A DNA stretch of 64,000 nucleotides, from positions 1 through 64,000 of the forward strand of contig JBAKBP010007659.1 in assembly GCA_037953745.1 (NCBI GenBank), given 5' to 3'. Of the stretch, positions 1-13,898 are shown in pieces; the stretch's first letter is position 1; every line of letters begins with the position of its first letter. The notes below the pieces were generated by a model, which worked only from the letters and a program-made list of their open reading frames with translations, had not been told where the DNA came from and did not search any database. Both the position numbers and the translations under genes were made by a program. The stretch is from Lithodes maja. Taxonomy: Eukaryota > Arthropoda > Malacostraca > Decapoda > Lithodidae.

Positions 1-840
1 CATCATGGGGTAAGGAAAGACAGCGTCACCACACCCATATGGGTGGTGTATGACTGTTCTGCCCACCAAGGTCAACAACCCAGTCTGAATGACTGCCTGT
101 TGACAGGTCCGTCCATGGTGTTGGACCTGTCCAACATCTATTACGGTTTAGGCTGGGGAAGTACGCCTATACCAGTGACATCGAGAAAGCATTCTTGATG
201 GTCAAGCTAAAGGAGGAAGATAGAGATGTTACCCGCTTTCTTTGGTTCGGCGACATTAGCGACTGAAAGCCCCATCATAATATACCGTTTTCGGGTTGTA
301 CTCTTTGGGGCCACTTGCTCGCAGTTTTTGTTAAATGCCACAATCAGAAAACATCTAGCTGACACTCATGAGGACACAAGTAAACTATCTCGCGAATTAT
401 ACATTGACAATTTGCAGGGTACTAGCGATAGTCAAGATGATTTGTTATATGCATACTGGCAAGCACGCAGATTGTTTGCGGATGCACATCTATTTCTCCG
501 CGAGTGGGTTACTAATAGTGAAGATCTTCAGAGTTTAATACAGGTGGATGGTACGGCATCTCTTAACCAGGAAAAGTCCAGAAATTTGGGGATGATCTGG
601 CAAACTAAACATGACATACTAACTTTTCAAACAAGGTCTTTTGCTCAGCAGACAGGAGCGCACACAAAAAGAAGTCTGTTGAGCAAAGTTGCGCAATTTT
701 TTTATCCTTTGGGTCTAGCATTACCCGTTACCATAAGAGCTAGGATTCTAATGCAGGAAGTTTGGAGACGTAAGATAGGATGGGATGACAGTTTGCCCGA
801 GGACCTGAATGACCAAGGGACATTGTTGTTGAATGAATAA
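1..840 (+). pseudogene. BEL/Pao pol: reverse transcriptase fragment
   Basis: In the first 230 bases the RT fingers/palm can be followed only by changing frame (for example SLNDCLLTGPSMVLDLSN, then SDIEKAFLMVKL in another frame), so the frame breaks between about 150 and 240. From 226 one open frame carries YRFRVVLFGAT and the catalytic box YIDN (400-411), where most RTs have YVDD, so the second catalytic Asp is Asn. The rest is the thumb/connection region. The protein would copy element RNA into cDNA in cytoplasmic particles. Whether Asn is a lineage feature or a mutation cannot be told from one copy. The frame ends at 840 and the next begins at 833, so another frameshift separates RT from RNase H. 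Confidence 0.8.
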
Positions 841-1597
841 TTATGCCATCCTATGTACTAAACCTATACCTCGTAAAGTGGCGGCGTTCGGTGACGTTAC
901 GTTACACACGTTTTGCGATGCTAGCGCCACGGCATACGGGGTAGCCATATATGTTGTTACTTCATTTGGGGCACATTTAGTTACAGCCCGGGCCAAGGTA
1001 GCCCCGGTTAAAAAGGTAACTATCCCTAAAATGGAATTGACTGCCATGCTGCTATTAGCACGTCTGGTGCAACATGTACGCGCAGCATACGAGAGCGAAT
1101 TAAATATTGAAATCGTTCACGTATGGTGCGATAGTCAGGTCGCACTCAACTGGATACATAGCAAGAAGTCTCTGCCAGTTTATGTGCGGAATAGGGTAGA
1201 TGAGATTAGAGCCCTTGTGCCAGACGTTGCTTATCATTATGTAAATACAAAAGAAAACCCTAGTGATCTCATAACTAGGGGTATAACGGCTAGCCAGTTA
1301 ATGAAGTCCGAATTGTGGTGGCATGGTCCAAAGTGGCTGCTCCATGAAAGTGAATGGACGAAATGGCATGCTGTTGGTGAGGGACTTCTGCCACTGGAAA
1401 CAGTGGCAGTTACAGCCCAACCAAATGAACCACCGGGTCCTATCATAAAGTGGGCAAGATTCGGTGACTATAATAAACTAGTCAGAGTTGTAGCTTGGGT
1501 GTTGCGATATGTATCCAATCTCAAGCTTAAAGTAATGGCCAACTCTGCAACAGGGGTCACAACATTGATGCTCGTGAATTTAAAGCAGCTGAAGTAA
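833..1597 (+). pseudogene. BEL/Pao pol: RNase H region
   Basis: The frame contains FCDASATAYGVAIYV, the first Asp motif of a BEL/Pao RNase H, followed by KMELTAMLLLARL (Glu motif), VWCDSQVALNWI (second Asp) and NPSDLITRG (last Asp region). The motifs occur in family order, so the domain is complete. This domain removes template RNA during reverse transcription. The reading frame is lost near 1550, and the matching continuation (DAREFKAAEVTL) lies in another frame, joining the integrase part. It follows the RT piece with a short overlap, as expected for one broken polyprotein. Confidence 0.85.
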
Positions 1598-1599
1598 CT

Positions 1600-2127
1600 T
1601 TGATCAAATGGGTTCAAATAGAAACCTTTTCCAATGAATTAGAATCCTTGAAAGGCTCGAATAAGACATTAATGCCTAATATAGTGCGTCAACTAAGGTT
1701 GCACCTAGACAACGGCCTCATCAGGTGTGAGGGTCGCCTGAAGTGGTCGGGTGTACCAGACGGCACAAACCGACCTATACTTATGCCAACAAGACATCAC
1801 GTTACTGATCTATTGATCATACGTGCACATAGGGAAGTAAAACACTACGGAGTATGTCATATTATATCCAATTTACGTCTCGCATGGTGGATACCCAGGG
1901 TTCGACAAGTAGCTCGACGCGTAGTACGAAAGTGTGTAATATGCCAGAGACTAAAGGGTAAACCGTATGCAACTGGACCAGCTCCACCCCTACCTGAATG
2001 CCGTGTAAAGCATGTAGAACCTTTCCAAGCGGTAGGATTAGATTACACAGGAGCATTGAAGACGAGGGAGCATGAGAAGGTTTATATATTATTGTTTACC
2101 TGTGTGACGTCTCGAGCGTACACCTAG
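1600..2127 (+). pseudogene. BEL/Pao pol: integrase zinc-binding domain and start of catalytic core
   Basis: The frame shows an H2C2-type integrase zinc-binding domain: HREVKHYG supplies the His pair and CVICQRLKG the Cys pair. The first catalytic Asp follows in AVGLDYTGAL. In the family this domain binds and inserts the cDNA ends. The frame stops at 2125-2127 just after TSRAYT. The next core segment (about 2128-2230, with SDNAPLM-like coding around the second Asp) is in a different frame. Confidence 0.82.
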
Positions 2128-3069
2128 AACTATGTGATAATATGTCTAGCGAAGAATTTATGCTGGCTTTCAGACGGTTTTGTGCCCGTCGTTCATTCCT
2201 CAACTCATTCTTAGCGACAATGCTCCACTTATGTCCAAGCATCAAAATATCTAAAGGATATGAGTAGTGATCCTACTATCATCACTTTTTTGGGAGAGAA
2301 GAAGTGCGAATGGAGGTTCATTCCAGTTAAGGCACCTTGGTTTGGTGGAATGTTGGAACGATGTGTCGGCATAGTAAAGTCAGGACTAAGAGCGGTTGTA
2401 GGACGTGCTCTATTAAAGAAGAGTGAGTTGACGACAGTCCTCACAGAGATAGAGGCAGTCGTGAATGATCGCCCGCTTACATATGTGTACACCGACCTGC
2501 AAGAACCACTACCATTAACGCCAGCTCACTTGCTATATGGAAAACCATTGACTGCGTTTCCATCTGATTTTCAGTCCATAGTAGAGTTAGAGGATCCCTC
2601 GTTGTACTCTGAGGTAGCGGTGTCTAAGAGATACCAGTATATATCCAGGATAATCGAGGATTTTAGGAAACGGTGGATTAGTGAATATCTGCTAGCATTG
2701 AGGGAAAGGAGTGTTACTCCCTCTGGTAGACCAACGGCACCTACAGTTGGCGAAGTTGTTTTAATTAAAGAAGATAGTCCTCGTTTATACTGGAAATTAG
2801 GCCGAGTATTGGAGGTATACAAGGGGGCAGACTCTGTAGAGCGGGTGGCGCTATTGAAGACAGCCACTGGAACCACTGTTCGTCCTATCGCACGTTTGTA
2901 CGCTTTGGAGCTCGATTCCGCATTGCAATCTGACGCTCCACCTGTTATTGCTGGGTCCGAGGATTCTCAAAGGAACGACTCACCTCTTACTGATGGTGAT
3001 CATTCTCGGACCGGGACGCGTCCCAGACGCGCTGCTGCTGGCGCCATCGACTTGTGGCGTCAAAGATAG
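2128..3069 (+). pseudogene. BEL/Pao pol: end of integrase core and DUF5641-like C-terminal domain
   Basis: After a short out-of-frame segment, an open frame from 2260 begins at the end of the integrase core. FIPVKAPWFGGMLER carries the third catalytic acidic residue region, and VVNDRPLTYV is the typical follow-on motif. From about 2620 the frame matches the conserved C-terminal domain of BEL/Pao integrases (DUF5641): YISRIIEDFRKRW, then VGEVVLIKEDS and WKLGRVLEVYKG. It ends with an Arg-rich tail and a stop at 3067-3069. This part alone is intact. The element as a whole is dead because of the upstream breaks. Confidence 0.85.
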
Positions 3070-3113
3070 CCTCTGGGCAACTTTAGGTTTAAGGTGGGGT
3101 ACAGGTCTTTTTT

Positions 3114-3123
3114 GTGGGGGGAG
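3114..3123 (+). other. Polypurine tract of the BEL/Pao element
   Basis: GTGGGGGGAG lies about 45 bases after the pol stop and directly before a TGT that opens the presumed 3' LTR. This is the position and composition of a plus-strand primer. Confidence 0.6.
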
Positions 3124-3700
3124 TGTATCGTATAAATACGATAGAATATGACTCTTTTGTGATCTCGTATGTCTCTGTGATGTCACGATCTCTCCTACAG
3201 CACGACGTAGGACGAGTAGATCGTATATTATAAGATTGTAAATAAGTTAAGTTATAAAAGGCCTAATATGCTATTAAGCAATATTGCCATGGTCTTATGT
3301 AGTATATATGAATTTATCGTATATATTAATATAATTTATCGTATAGAGCAACCTAAATGCGGTACGATAATTTGGGCTCCTGACGGCTTGCCAAGGCAGC
3401 AAGGTGTGCTTTTGAGGTACGGCAGAGCCTTCACGAACACCAACCAGTTAACATCTAAATTTTCCGCCCTCAGTTGATCGAGCTTTTGTGCCTCTAATCA
3501 CAATACACATACAGCAATACACTCAGCTACACCATCACGACGCTCTCATCGACATCATGACTGACTGATAGATAAGCATAAATTATAATAATCATGTCCA
3601 TTCCCATGTAATCATTTAATCTTTCTTTAACTTGACTCGAGTCTTGGGACCGAAGTCTCGTTCCCCATTGTCCACCGCCATATTGGGTAAAACGTTCTCC
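3124..3700 (+). repeat. Probable 3' LTR of the BEL/Pao element (3' edge unresolved)
   Basis: It starts TGTATCG directly after the purine tract. A perfect inverted repeat TATCGTAT/ATACGATA (3126-3143) contains TATAAATA, a possible TATA box. TCGTAT-like motifs recur near 3165, 3228, 3317 and 3340. No second LTR copy is in the window, so the end near 3700 is a guess. Confidence 0.5.
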
Positions 3701-4139
3701 CTTGCCTCATTGCCACGTGGAACTATTGGTGAGTTAATTCCTGGCTAATATTAACCCTTATAACCTTACCCTATATATACATTTATTATGTGAGACCTTT
3801 GGATATAAATTAGCTTGTTTCAGATTGAATTCAATTTAGATATAGAGTAGTTTTCATTTAGATTGATTTTATTTGATTCATTATAGCTTAGTAATATTTA
3901 ACTTCCATTAATAGTTTACCACACTCGCAGTTACATTCGTGTCTAATTTGACTGTGGTTATTTGCCCCTGCTGGTGATATATATGATGATGACAATAAGT
4001 CATAGGGGGATAAAGCCCCTTCAACCCATTATTGTATCTCACGGCCAGGCGTTGGGTAAATTGTTTTGTTACCGGCCGGCGGATTGAGAGTGGCTTTACC
4101 AAGTTTACCCCAGCAGTTAAATTAGAAGCGAATGTAGGC
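3701..4139. other. No gene seen
   Basis: AT-rich unique-looking sequence. Only short open frames without recognisable content occur. Part of it may still belong to the BEL/Pao LTR. Confidence 0.5.
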
Positions 4140-4930
4140 CTAACTGTGAGCGTGTGACTAGGCTATATAAACAAAGCTTTTGGTATGCCCACAACTACAA
4201 CTCTTACCAAAACTGCAATTAGCCTATTTTTGTTTTGTTTTTTCAGTCTAGGCTAAATTGTGGAGGCTAGGCAATATTATTTAGCTGCAATTAGCCTAGC
4301 CTATTTTTGTTTGTTCTTTCAGTCTAGGCTAAATTGTGGTAGGCTAGGCTAAATTCTTTAACATGTGTACTATTGTGTAGGCCTGTGCTTTCCAATAGAA
4401 GTAAAAATATGTAGCATAGCCTAATGCAATTTTACTAAAACCCAAGCCTACCTGAATATAGCCCTATGCAGAGCTCAAAAGCAAAAAAAAAAAAAAAATA
4501 TGTTGAGCAGTGAAATCAAATTAAGCTAGGCCTAGGCCTGGTTTATCATAGGCCTAATAACCTAATGAAGTATACTATAGCCTAACCTAATTTAAGTTAT
4601 TTCACAAAATACTAATAGGCCTACCCAGCCCTCCTCATGCATTATTTTCCATTGTAAAATAAGTTTGTGCTTAACTGCAGTAATGAAAGGTAGCCTATAA
4701 ATAGGCTAGCCTATGTTGGCTGTGCAATTGTCTCGATTTGACTATTTTTACCTAATTAGGCCTAAAGCAGCCTGAGTCTATTCCCAAACCCCAAACAGTA
4801 TCCCATGTTAAGCCCTAGGCTAGGCCTAGGCCTAATCCCACTCTCAATCAAATTTCGAACTGATAAATTCGTACCTACCGGTAGCGCTGCCTAGGCTAGG
4901 CCTATATTTTTCGTGAATAGATATAGAAAA
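4140..4930. repeat. AGGCCTA-rich block
   Basis: The heptamer AGGCCTA and its variants (TAGGCTA, CCTAGGCC) recur dozens of times on both strands. A segment of about 75 bp containing TTTCAGTCTAGGCTAAATTG is duplicated in tandem (near 4225-4265 and 4297-4345). No open frame of interest is present. Confidence 0.7.
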
Positions 4931-4959
4931 TGGTTTAAAGGAAAGAGCATCCTATATTA

Positions 4960-5440
4960 TGTTCAAATAATATGTAATAGCACTGTGTATGGTTGTATTA
5001 CATTTAAATAGTGATAGATGTGTATATTAATGGGATAAATACTCCGAGGTTCGCATACATTCAGAAAATTATATTGCAACACTGTTGCCAGATACTAATC
5101 AATCCATTATCATCATATCATAATGGATTTTACTCATTTGCATAATTTCAAATACCTAGGACATTAATATATTATTTTCCTATCTTTTTTGTAGTGATAT
5201 TTGTCTGATTTAGTGGTATATTGGTGTCTGTCTAGGGTTATAATGCATTGTGAAAGTTACCTCTGAATCTCTGACTTGGTAACAGTTCGGTATGGGTAAC
5301 CCTGCTTCTTGAGTACTACACGGCAAGAGAAGCTTTCGGTTCTGTCATTACTGTTCAAGGTAAACAGCAACTGCTAAATTCGACATCATGTTCAAATAAT
5401 ATGTAATAGCATTGTCTATGGTTGTATTAGACAACAATCG
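4960..5440 (+). repeat. Short direct repeat pair
   Basis: TTCAAATAATATGTAATAGC followed by a similar 30-base stretch occurs near 4960-5010 and again near 5390-5440. The two copies are slightly diverged. The purpose is unknown and nothing else is recognised between them. Confidence 0.5.
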
Positions 5441-5564
5441 TGATAGGTTTCTATTTTATGTGGATAAATAGAATTAAGCTGAATAAACTAAATACCGAAA
5501 GTTCACTAGAGTGGTTGTGGATACATTTGCTTGATATGAGGGAGGTGGGAGGCAGGAAGGAAGG

Positions 5565-8010
5565 GCTAGGCAGTGTTGCCAGTTATATCGCTAGATATAA
5601 CCGCTAGATGTAGAGCTATTTACTTCAATTTAGAAGCCATTTTTTCATATCTAGAGAGATTTACTAGGGATAATTTAAAAATTTCAGACATTCTAGTCAT
5701 AGGCCTATTACATTGTAAAATTTGCAAAACAAACAAACCAAAACTCTTTAGAAATTGCAGCATTATTCTAACATTGTTTGACTATGTACTTATGTAGCAA
5801 CATGCTAGCGACTTTTGAGAAAGGATCTAGCGGTATTTTGTGGAGACATACTGGGAGGGTGGGAGGGAGGTGGTGGTTGCAGTGTTGCCAGTTATAAAGC
5901 TACATATTACCGCTAAATGTTGAGGTATTTACTTCAATCTAGCAGCCATTTCTTTTATATCTAGAGACATTTACTAGGGATAATTTGAAAATTTCAGACA
6001 TTCTAGTGTTACGACCGGGCACTCGGGTACACTAGGGCTCTTACACAGGACTCGAGTATGGCTCGCTGCCACAACGGAAACACACGATCCCAACCCCAGA
6101 GTACTGCCATCCGAACAAAAAACGCCACTACCCTCCAGAGTTCTATCTGCTATAACGGGGTATACAAGAACTCGGTACTAGCGTTTCACACAACAGACTA
6201 ATAACAAGACGGGAGTTATCTAGTCGGGTCAACAATCAAACAAAGAAGAAAGTACTACAACACTAAAGAATAGTGTTGGCCGAAGCCGAAGTAATCCACC
6301 CTTGACTAAGAACTTAAGAAGTCCTCCACCCTCTACTTCGGATCGGCACTATTACGTTACGTTAAACAATAGTCCTCGAGCATCAAGCAAGGAATCTTCT
6401 GATAAAGTTAGATGCTTCTCGAATACTCGTAAGAAGTAAGTATCGGATTTTGAACAGCAATTCAATAAGTAACACACTGGCAATTAAAGGCTTTAAGTTG
6501 ACATAAGAAGAATTATAAGAATAGACAATAGTAAATAGCAAACATTAAGAAGAAGTACTCCGACAATGCACTGACAATAGCCTACTAGGATTGTGCTCGT
6601 GGGCCACTAATCTCTAAAGTAGCTAAGCGTGCCACACATGAAATCAATAGTGCATAAACAATAACATACATAAGGAGAAGCTTCAATACTATGCTGTATC
6701 TGCTGGTCGAGCAAAGTCTAGCTGGGATATCTAAGGTTAGGAAACAATGGCTGAGCAAGCGGCTCGTAGCCTAGCGAGGTCCTTAAGACTGTGCGGCCAA
6801 ATTACGTTAATTGACGGGATGCTCTCTTGAGAGATCCAGATCACTAGTATCTGGTTCTCTCCTGGCGATCCTCTCAAAGTCAAGCAAACGAGATAGCACA
6901 GTGTTGGGTGGCAGAGGCAAAAGCCCTCACTCGCAACACAGTGCTAAACTCTCAAGGTACACAGTCAGAAAGACCACCTAGGCTTCCCACGTCTCCGTTG
7001 CAATTGTACCGGTTCAACCAAAACCTAGTACTCATAGGAAATCACAACTCCCGAAACCTTATCCCAGTCTAGCATTACCTAAACCAGCAGAAAACAGGAA
7101 CATGGATAATCGTACACAGGGAAATGCATCTACGAGTGCAACAAACATCAATCAATCCTATTCTAGTTATCCCTTCCAAAATAGGCTATCTAACAGGCAT
7201 ATATCTCGTGAGAACTCAAGCGATAATACTTTGGCTGACTAAATCTGCACCAAAGGGATCATGGGTTAAAAAGGGACGAGAAGAGAAGAAGATAGGCTGT
7301 TCAGAGAGTAGAGAAAGTTCACATCAGTCGGAAGAATATGGATAGTTGCAAGGGATATGAGAAGTCGCTCTGCCTGATGAGTTCTAAAGAATTGTGGCGA
7401 GGACCTCTCCTTTTTATACTCGGCCCTCTAGCGGCATATCGCAAACTACTAAGGACCGCCCACTGACAATCATTACGTCATATTCTCTCTCAATCTGGGA
7501 TCGACAAAGGATTTCCCACGCGCTTGAGGAGGGAGGAGGGAGGAGGGAGGAGGGAGGGAGGCCTACCTACCTCGTGGCGCGCTCACTGGCCGTCGTTACA
7601 TAACTCTCTCTCTTCTCCTCATTATATATTATATAAGTCCCACACACAATACTTATATCTAATGATATAAAATAGAACTCGTTGACTTAGAAGAAAACAA
7701 AATACATAATTATAATACTTATAGTACAACGGCTCACATAAACTGAGTTAGGAAACTCTACACGGACTACAGCCAAAGTTCCTGCCCTGACGATCCTAGC
7801 GAGAGTGGGGTCTGACTGAGCGTTCTGTACAGCATGCTCATACTCGGCATGCGTCACACTAGTCATACTACATTGTAAAATTTGCAAAACAAACAAACCA
7901 AAACTCTTTAGAAATTGCAGCATTATCCTAACATTGTTTGGCTATGTAGCAACATGCTAGCGACTTTTGAGAAAGGATCTAGCGGTATTTCGTGGTAACA
8001 CTTTAGGAGG
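5565..8010 (+). repeat. Tandem duplication of about 0.3 kb; second copy split by a solo LTR
   Basis: Copy 1 runs about 5568-5850, from GCAGTGTTGCCAGTTATA to GATCTAGCGGTATTT. Copy 2 starts near 5878 with the same sequence, breaks at 6006 in ACATTCTAG, and resumes at 7859 with CTAGTCATACTACATTG through the same end near 8000. The uninterrupted copy 1 shows what the target looked like before the LTR inserted. Confidence 0.85.
6007..7858 (-). mobile_element. Solo LTR of the Gypsy-A family
   Basis: This 1,852-bp block reads TGTTACGACC...GCGTCACA and is flanked on both sides by CTAG (6003-6006 and 7859-7862), a 4-bp target duplication. It is the reverse complement of the Gypsy-A LTR at 48744-50564 over its whole length, with scattered differences, so its sense strand is minus. 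It carries the same TATAAAAA box (minus strand, about 7411-7418). The CRE-like octamer is decayed to ATTACGTCA near 7472. No internal element sequence is present, so recombination between two LTRs probably removed the rest. Confidence 0.92.
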
Positions 8011-8990
8011 GTTAAAATACGAGTCACACGGGCAATTGCCAAAACTTTAAAGGTCCATATCATTGTTATTAAACTAAGCATTTGGCAAAGGGAGGAATGT
8101 TAAAAACCTTAGCCAATACTCTGTCATTCACCAAAATAAATTTGAATTTATCATTATTATTTGGTAGGGTTGGTATGTATAGGTAGGTTGGCTAAATAAT
8201 TGCTGGAATTCGTAGGACTCGAACTGTTTTGAGAGAGTTAAATAAAAAAAAAAATTATAGATCTGAATAATAAAGAGATTATGTTATTAAGCAAAACTGG
8301 GGGATGCGTGGGAAGCCTATAGACTGTAGACGGTAAACTTTGTGTGGGTAGCGAATTCGGTTTTAAAGTAATTTAAGAATAGACAGTTTTCAATGCTGCG
8401 GCCAACTATTCCACCCATTTATATTTCCAAAACGTTCGGAATCGCGAGCCTCACCCAACTACGCAAGCAAGGCTTTGATCATCGGCGTTAGTTTTCAAGA
8501 TGTGGAATTTAAGTGGAATTCGAGGTTTTTTTCAAGATTGCCGGGAAAAAAAAACACGTGCAAAAGCAAACCTTCTCTATAAAATTTGCGGAGCATTAGT
8601 AGGGGAGTGCGTATGCCAAAGCCCAGTCGTTTCCTGTGAGTGGGAGAGACGGTATTTAGGCGTCAAGTTTTTCGGGAAATCGGCTGCCACGGACCTGTTT
8701 GGCCGCCATGCCGGATGTTTAGCATATTAAAATTTGCCCAATACAAAAACGCACCTCTTGTGAAAGTTTGATCCCGATCCAAAAAGCGGTTCTGGAGTTA
8801 TTGCGTCGAAACCGGCGCGTAAGAAGAATTTGGATGAAATTCCAGGTTTAATGATTACAATAGGGTTCCCCGTAGGGGACGAACCCCTAATAATACTAAT
8901 AATACTAATAGTAACTGACATTAATACCAATACACATACTGTTAACAATATTTATCATTAATGTAATAATATTATTTAAGTAATAACACT
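8011..8990. other. No gene seen
   Basis: A 76-codon open frame at 8500-8730 has no motif I recognise and no supporting context. Short AATACT-type repeats occur near 8889-8920. Confidence 0.5.
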
Positions 8991-9000
8991 CACACAAACA

Positions 9001-9041
<41 letters not shown>

Positions 9042-9066
9042 ACACACGCACCTACACACACACCTA
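8991..9066. repeat. (AC)n microsatellite
   Basis: A mostly pure AC dinucleotide tract with interruptions. Open frames across it are artefacts. Confidence 0.9.
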
Positions 9067-9318
9067 CAAATATATATGGATGAAATAGCCAGGCATAGCG
9101 GGAATATGGGGCTATCAAAACCATGCCTGTTAAAATACATGGCAACTGAACTAAAGGAAAAAATGGTGAATCCGTGTGCCACAATTCGTTATTATATTGA
9201 TATAGTATAAAGGTACATTATTCCAAAACAATCTTGTCCTCGTACAGCTCTTGACAAAAATAGTATTATCATAATTAAGATGTATTAGAAAAGAAAATCT
9301 TATATTGATGCCAAAATA

Positions 9319-9324
<6 letters not shown>

Positions 9325-9360
<36 letters not shown>
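9325..9360. repeat. (GA)n tract at the 3' end of LINE-TC copy 1
   Basis: About 18 GA units directly abut the 3' end of the minus-strand LINE at 9362. Confidence 0.9.
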
Positions 9361-12308
<2,948 letters not shown>

Positions 12309-12337
12309 CAGAGAGAGAGAGAGAGAGAGAGAGAGAT
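12309..12337. repeat. (GA)n microsatellite
   Basis: About 14 GA units. Confidence 0.9.
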
Positions 12338-12737
12338 GAACAAATATTAGAAAAATAACGACAGAAGTGGGATGGATAGCACAACCCGATAGCTATGCCC
12401 AAACCAGAGAATGCATACACTGCATCCTGTGAGCAATATTTGGAAAGGGGTCAAAGTTTCATTAGATAGGATCGTGGGGTTCTGTGGGACACGGGCATCA
12501 TCCACAGTTAATAATCTATTCTGGTACCAAATGAAGTGTGTCAAAATTAATCAATTCGTTCTCAAGGTGCTTTGTGACAAGACACACATACAATCTGACA
12601 CACAACGAAGCACGAGAATAAACATGATACGTCAATTGGCTTTCCACACCTCCAGCGGTACTCAGGGTAATATCCTAAACTGACAGAAGAAACAACAGTG
12701 AAACACAACGGCATATTAACAATGTACAAGGCATATG

Positions 12738-12765
12738 TACACCCTCAGGGGTACCATGAGGGTGT
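12738..12765. other. Short inverted repeat
   Basis: ACACCCTCA and TGAGGGTGT form a 9-bp perfect stem around GGGGTACCA, immediately before the tandem repeat that follows. Confidence 0.6.
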
Positions 12766-13066
12766 CCTAGTGTAATAGCCAGCGGTACCTGCCATCCCTG
12801 GACCCCAGAGTGTCCTTAAGGGGGGTCACCGTTTTTTGTTTATCTTTCTCTCCTTTTCTCTCTTGTCCTAGTGTAATAGCCAGCGGTACCTGCCATCCCT
12901 GGACCCCAGAGTGTCCTTAAGGGGGGTCCACCGTTTTTTGTTTATCTTTCTCTCCTTTTCTCTCTTGTCCTAGTGTAATAGCCAGCGGTACCTGCCATCC
13001 CTGGACCCCAGAGTGTCCTTAAGGGGGGTCACCGTTTTTTTTTTTATCTTTCTCTCCTTTTTCTCT
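12763..13066 (+). repeat. Tandem repeat, 101-102-bp unit, three copies
   Basis: Units start with TGTCCTAGTGTAATAGCC at 12763, 12864 and 12966 and are nearly identical. Each contains CCCTGGACCCCAGAGTG and ends in a pyrimidine-rich TTATCTTTCTCTCC stretch. The end of each unit resembles the outer arm of the foldback element that follows, so the array looks like amplification of a terminal repeat. Confidence 0.9.
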
Positions 13067-13400
13067 CTTTCCCTGGATTGTATCTATACGGCCCCATTCA
13101 GCCAATTCTTTTAAGACTTTTATCCCCATCCATGTGTCGATTTCTTCCTGGCGAGCGATAGCGAGCCAGCATTGTATTGAGAAGTCCGGCTTCGCCGGAG
13201 ACTTGTTCTATCGAAAAATGTACAAATTTAGCTTGCTGTCAAAAACAAAACAATATATATGCTGGCTCGCTACCGCTCGCCAGGAAAATATTGACACCTG
13301 GATGGGGGTAAACGTCTTAAAACAGTAGCTGAATGGGGCCGAATGGATACAAGCCAAAGAGAGGGAGAGAAAGATAAAGAAAAAGCGAGGTGGGCTCCCT
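13066..13400. repeat. Foldback element copy 1
   Basis: Long imperfect terminal inverted repeats of about 95 bp or more run from TTGTATCTATACGGCCCCAT inward to GCGAGCCAGCAT (left). They are mirrored by ATGCTGGCTCGC out to GGCCGAATGGATACAA (right). Pyrimidine-rich outer arms extend the symmetry. The centre holds a 6-bp hairpin TCCGGC-TTC-GCCGGA (13185-13199). No transposase is encoded. It is a non-autonomous repeat with at least five relatives in this window. Confidence 0.85.
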
Positions 13401-13487
13401 TAATAATAGAGATGGCCAAACTTTACCTGAAGACGGAGTGTAGCAGTGTAGGGGGGAAAAAAACAAGGGAGAAATTTCCGTGGGTAG

Positions 13488-13605
13488 GAGGAAGTTTCTG
13501 GGACAAGGGGGAAGTTTCTGTGACAAGAGGGAAGTTTCTGTGACAAGAGGGAAGTTTCTGTGACAAGGGGAAGTTTTCGTGGGTAGGAGGAGGGGAACAA
13601 GGGTC
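13488..13605 (+). repeat. 21-bp minisatellite
   Basis: GGAAGTTTCTGTGACAAGAG recurs four to five times with small changes, inside a purine-rich block. Confidence 0.85.
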
Positions 13606-13756
13606 AGCAGGTGGGTAGGAGGCATATATCGTAGTTCTGGGATGTTATGCGTAAGTGTGTGCGTGTGTGCTGGTCGAGGGGGTACGAGGGTGATCTGAGG
13701 TAATGGCAGGCAATTTAGGGTAAGTGTTGGAGGCATAACATTCATACCACACGGTC

Positions 13757-13828
13757 ACACACACACACACACACGCGTACTGTATATACTGCAAACTCTC
13801 TCTCTCTCTCTCTCCCGTCTCTCTCTCC

Positions 13829-13876
<48 letters not shown>

Positions 13877-13898
13877 CCTCTCTCTCTCTCTCTCTCTC
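13757..13898. repeat. (AC)n followed by interrupted (CT)n microsatellite
   Basis: A short AC run near 13757-13774 is followed by CT runs broken by single C and G changes at 13796-13898. Confidence 0.9.

Larger units (their letters stand above)
1..3700 (+). mobile_element. BEL/Pao LTR retrotransposon, 3' part, degenerate
   Basis: The stretch reads, in order, as reverse transcriptase, RNase H, integrase zinc-binding and core domains, an integrase C-terminal extension, a purine tract and an LTR start. That order, the integrase style (GLDYTGAL, then APWFGGMLER) and the long C-terminal extension are typical of BEL/Pao. The 5' LTR, gag, protease and first part of RT lie outside the window. At least four frame breaks show that this copy cannot make a full pol protein. 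No second LTR is available to measure age or fix the 3' boundary. Confidence 0.85.

Noticed and set aside
833..3069. Independent host genes for the three BEL/Pao frames
   Set aside because: Their domains follow pol order with only short gaps or overlaps between frames and end at a purine tract and LTR start.
8500..8730. 76-codon frame as a small gene
   Set aside because: No family resemblance, no neighbouring support; chance frame length in this sequence.
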